DNA from: Roseiarcus sp963824475
Lineage (GTDB): Bacteria > Pseudomonadota > Alphaproteobacteria > Rhizobiales > Beijerinckiaceae
Direction: 5' to 3'
Assembly (NCBI GenBank): GCA_963824475.1
Contig: CAWGPR010000003.1
Coordinates: 620,001 to 684,000, forward strand
DNA length: 64,000 bases
Shown here: positions 62,247 through 64,000 of the stretch, in pieces
Numbering within the stretch: position 1 is the first letter of the stretch
Layout: every line of letters starts with the position of its first letter
Notes under the pieces: model-generated
What the model saw: the letters and a program-made list of their open reading frames with translations, nothing else
The model's database searches: none
What the model was told of the DNA's origin: nothing
Made by a program: the position numbers and the translations under genes

Positions 62247-63077
62247 TCATTTCACTGCGCCGAAGGTCAGGCCTCGCACCAGCTGTTTCTGCGAGAACCA
62301 GCCGAGGATGAGGATCGGCGCGATCGCGAGCGTGGAGGCCGCCGAAAGCTTGGCCCAGAAGAACCCCTCCGGCGCCGAAAAGGAAGCGATGAACTGGGTC
62401 AGCGGCGCCGCGTTGGAGGTCGTCAGATTGAGCGTCCAGAAGGCTTCGTTCCACGACAGGATGACCGCCAGCAGCATGGTCGAGGCGATGCCCGGCACCG
62501 CCATCGGCGTGAGCACGTAGATGATCTCGTTGAACAGCGACGCGCCGTCCATGCGCGCGGCTTCAAGGATGTCGACGGGGATCTCCTTGAAATAGGTGTA
62601 GAGCATCCAGATGAGGAGCGGCAGGTTGAGGAGCAGGAGCACCAGGCCGATGCCGATCAGGTTGTCGAGCAGGTGCAGGTCGCGCGCCAAGAGATAGATC
62701 GGAACGAGCACGCCGACCGCGGGCATCATTTTGGTCGACAGCATCCACATCAGGAGATCCTTTGTCCGCTTGCCCGGCGCAAAGGCCATCGACCAGGCGG
62801 CGGGAACGGCGATGAGGAGGCCAACGAGGTTCGCGCCGATCGAAAGAATGATCGAGTTCGACGCGAAGCGCAGATAGTTCGACCGCGCCTGCACTTCGAA
62901 ATAATTCTCGAGAGTCCAGTTGAAGAACAGGAATTTCGGCGGCATCGCGATCGCGTCGAGTTCGCTTTTGAAACTGGTCAGGAACGTCCACAGGATCGGG
63001 AAGAAGATTAGGAAAGCGACGACCCAGGCGAGGATCGACACCCTGACGCGCCTGCCAAGGGATTGTTGCAACGCCAT
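62247..63077 (-). CDS. Polyol ABC transporter permease (MalG type)
   Basis: 276 residues with six membrane helices. The EAA coupling loop is EAARMDGASLFNEIIYVLTP MAVPGIAST. N-terminal WVVAFLIFFPILWTFLTSFK and C-terminal QKQLVRGLTFGAVK match SmoG-like permeases. It forms the membrane channel with the MalF-type partner, whose stop lies four bases upstream on this strand. Confidence 0.92.
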   Translation of the reverse strand: MALQQSLGRRVRVSILAWVVAFLIFFPILWTFLTSFKSELDAIAMPPKFLFFNWTLENYFEVQARSNYLRFASNSIILSIGANLVGLLIAVPAAWSMAFAPGKRTKDLLMWMLSTKMMPAVGVLVPIYLLARDLHLLDNLIGIGLVLLLLNLPLLIWMLYTYFKEIPVDILEAARMDGASLFNEIIYVLTPMAVPGIASTMLLAVILSWNEAFWTLNLTTSNAAPLTQFIASFSAPEGFFWAKLSAASTLAIAPILILGWFSQKQLVRGLTFGAVK

Positions 63078-63081
63078 CGGT

Positions 63082-63954
63082 TCAGCCCTCCAGATTCTTG
63101 CCGATGATGCGCATCAGGAAGATCGCAACGATGTTGGCGAGAATGACGGCGATGATGCCGCCGGCGGACGCGCCGCCGACGTCGAAGTCGAGCAGCGCTT
63201 GTTTATAGACGAGGAAGGGTATGTTTGTGGTCGCCACGCCCGGGCCGCCGCTGGTAGTCACGTAGATTTCCGCGAACACGCTGAGCAGGAAAATCGTCTC
63301 GATCAGGATGACGACGGTGATCGCGCGGGCGATATGGGGCAGCACAATGTAGCCGAAATAGGAAATCGGCCCCGCCCCATCGAGCGAGGCGGCCTCCTTC
63401 TGCTCTTCGTCGAGCGACTGGAGCGCAGTCAGGAGAATGAGGCTGGCAAACGGCAGCCATTCCCACGAGACGATGATGATGATCGACAGCATCGGCCAGT
63501 TGGTGAACCAGACGATCGGGGAAAAGCCCAGCGATTTCGCGATCCAGGCGAACAGGCCCGAATCCGGATTCATCAAGAGGTTTTTCCACACCAGCGCGCT
63601 CACCGTCGGCATGACGAAGAACGGCGCGATCACCATCAGGCGCAGGACGTTCTGTCCGAACACCGGCTGATCCATCAGGAGCGCGACCAGGATGCCGCCG
63701 CAAACGCTGATGACGAGCACGGAAACGACAAGGACGAGGGTGTTGACGAGCGCCGCGATAAAATTGGGATCAGAAAGAAAGGAGGTGTAGTTCGCAAGTC
63801 CGACGAAGCTGATGTTGTCCGGATCGAGCAGGCTGTAATGCAGCGTCGAAAAATAGAGCGTCATCGCCAGCGGAACGATCATCCAGACGAAGAGCAGGAT
63901 GACCGAAGGGGCGACGAGAATGCGCCCTGCCGTCGTGGTTTGCTGCGTCGCCAT
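63082..63954 (-). CDS. Polyol ABC transporter permease (MalF type)
   Basis: 290 residues, six helices. The EAA loop reads KEAASLDGAGPISYFGYIVL PHIARA. The start LVAPSVILLFVWMIVPLAMT LYFS and the VGLANYTSFLSDPNF segment are typical of the SmoF/MalF group. First readable gene of the minus-strand operon; the periplasmic binding protein gene is expected just beyond the right edge, as the last 46 bases hold no gene. Confidence 0.92.
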   Translation of the reverse strand: MATQQTTTAGRILVAPSVILLFVWMIVPLAMTLYFSTLHYSLLDPDNISFVGLANYTSFLSDPNFIAALVNTLVLVVSVLVISVCGGILVALLMDQPVFGQNVLRLMVIAPFFVMPTVSALVWKNLLMNPDSGLFAWIAKSLGFSPIVWFTNWPMLSIIIIVSWEWLPFASLILLTALQSLDEEQKEAASLDGAGPISYFGYIVLPHIARAITVVILIETIFLLSVFAEIYVTTSGGPGVATTNIPFLVYKQALLDFDVGGASAGGIIAVILANIVAIFLMRIIGKNLEG

Positions 63955-64000
63955 CCTTGTGGCCCTCTCCTCCCGCGCCTTACGCGCCGGTCGCCCTTCT

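Overview
This is a GC-rich stretch of an alphaproteobacterial chromosome, most likely order Hyphomicrobiales (Rhizobiales), close to Beijerinckiaceae/Methylocystaceae. The evidence is the fabG-acpP-fabF-mltG fatty-acid and cell-wall cluster, a DUF2865 exported protein, two-GluRS-type gltX, a ceramide/hopanoid-type GT21 glycosyltransferase and rhizobial-type polyol genes. The taxon is an inference; there is no rRNA or marker phylogeny here.

Layout. 1-5.0 kb: end of fabG, then acpP, fabF, mltG and a convergent rlmB. 5.6-12.5 kb: a pile-up of mobile elements. The most striking is a group II intron with its reverse transcriptase/maturase, which is interrupted between domain V and domain VI by a second, ORF-less group II intron (a nested twintron). 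It is followed by an IS630 element lodged inside a decayed IS110 gene, and an ISL3 element flanked by a perfect 56-bp inverted repeat. 12.5-22 kb: a frameshifted outer-membrane barrel gene, an AraC-type regulator, then a polyhydroxyalkanoate operon: acyl-CoA synthetase, a Pseudomonas-like class II PhaC, medium-chain-type PhaZ, a MaoC-type hydratase, a phasin and a frameshifted acyl-CoA dehydrogenase. 22-24.7 kb: a DUF445 gene split by an IS256 element. 25-29.3 kb: an operon of a mandelate-racemase-like enolase-superfamily enzyme, a coniferyl-aldehyde-type dehydrogenase and a thiamine-dependent 2-oxoacid decarboxylase.

29.3-34.7 kb holds debris: an orphan phage terminase small subunit, a possible relaxase fragment, one complete IS66 with an 8-bp target duplication and a partial second IS66. 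35.0-43.9 kb is an integrative island inserted in a tRNA-Glu gene and bounded by 46-bp direct repeats of the tRNA 3' half. It carries a tyrosine integrase, a small HTH protein, a primase-like protein and a D5/SF3 helicase, followed by a long palindrome (candidate origin) and a cargo gene with three membrane segments and 16 Sel1 repeats. The plan resembles P4-like satellites.

43.9-57.2 kb returns to chromosomal genes: a glutamine amidotransferase, an RND efflux pair, an IS110 element, xseA, the DUF2865 gene, gltX, a GT21 glycosyltransferase and a BON-domain protein. 57.2-64 kb, all on the minus strand, is a polyol (sorbitol/mannitol) operon: two ABC permeases, an ATPase, mannitol dehydrogenase and three short-chain dehydrogenases. 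The substrate-binding protein would lie beyond the right edge.

Several genes (barrel gene, phaZ 3' end, acyl-CoA dehydrogenase, ISL3 transposase) carry single-base frameshifts, so either this stretch is decaying or the assembly has local indel errors.
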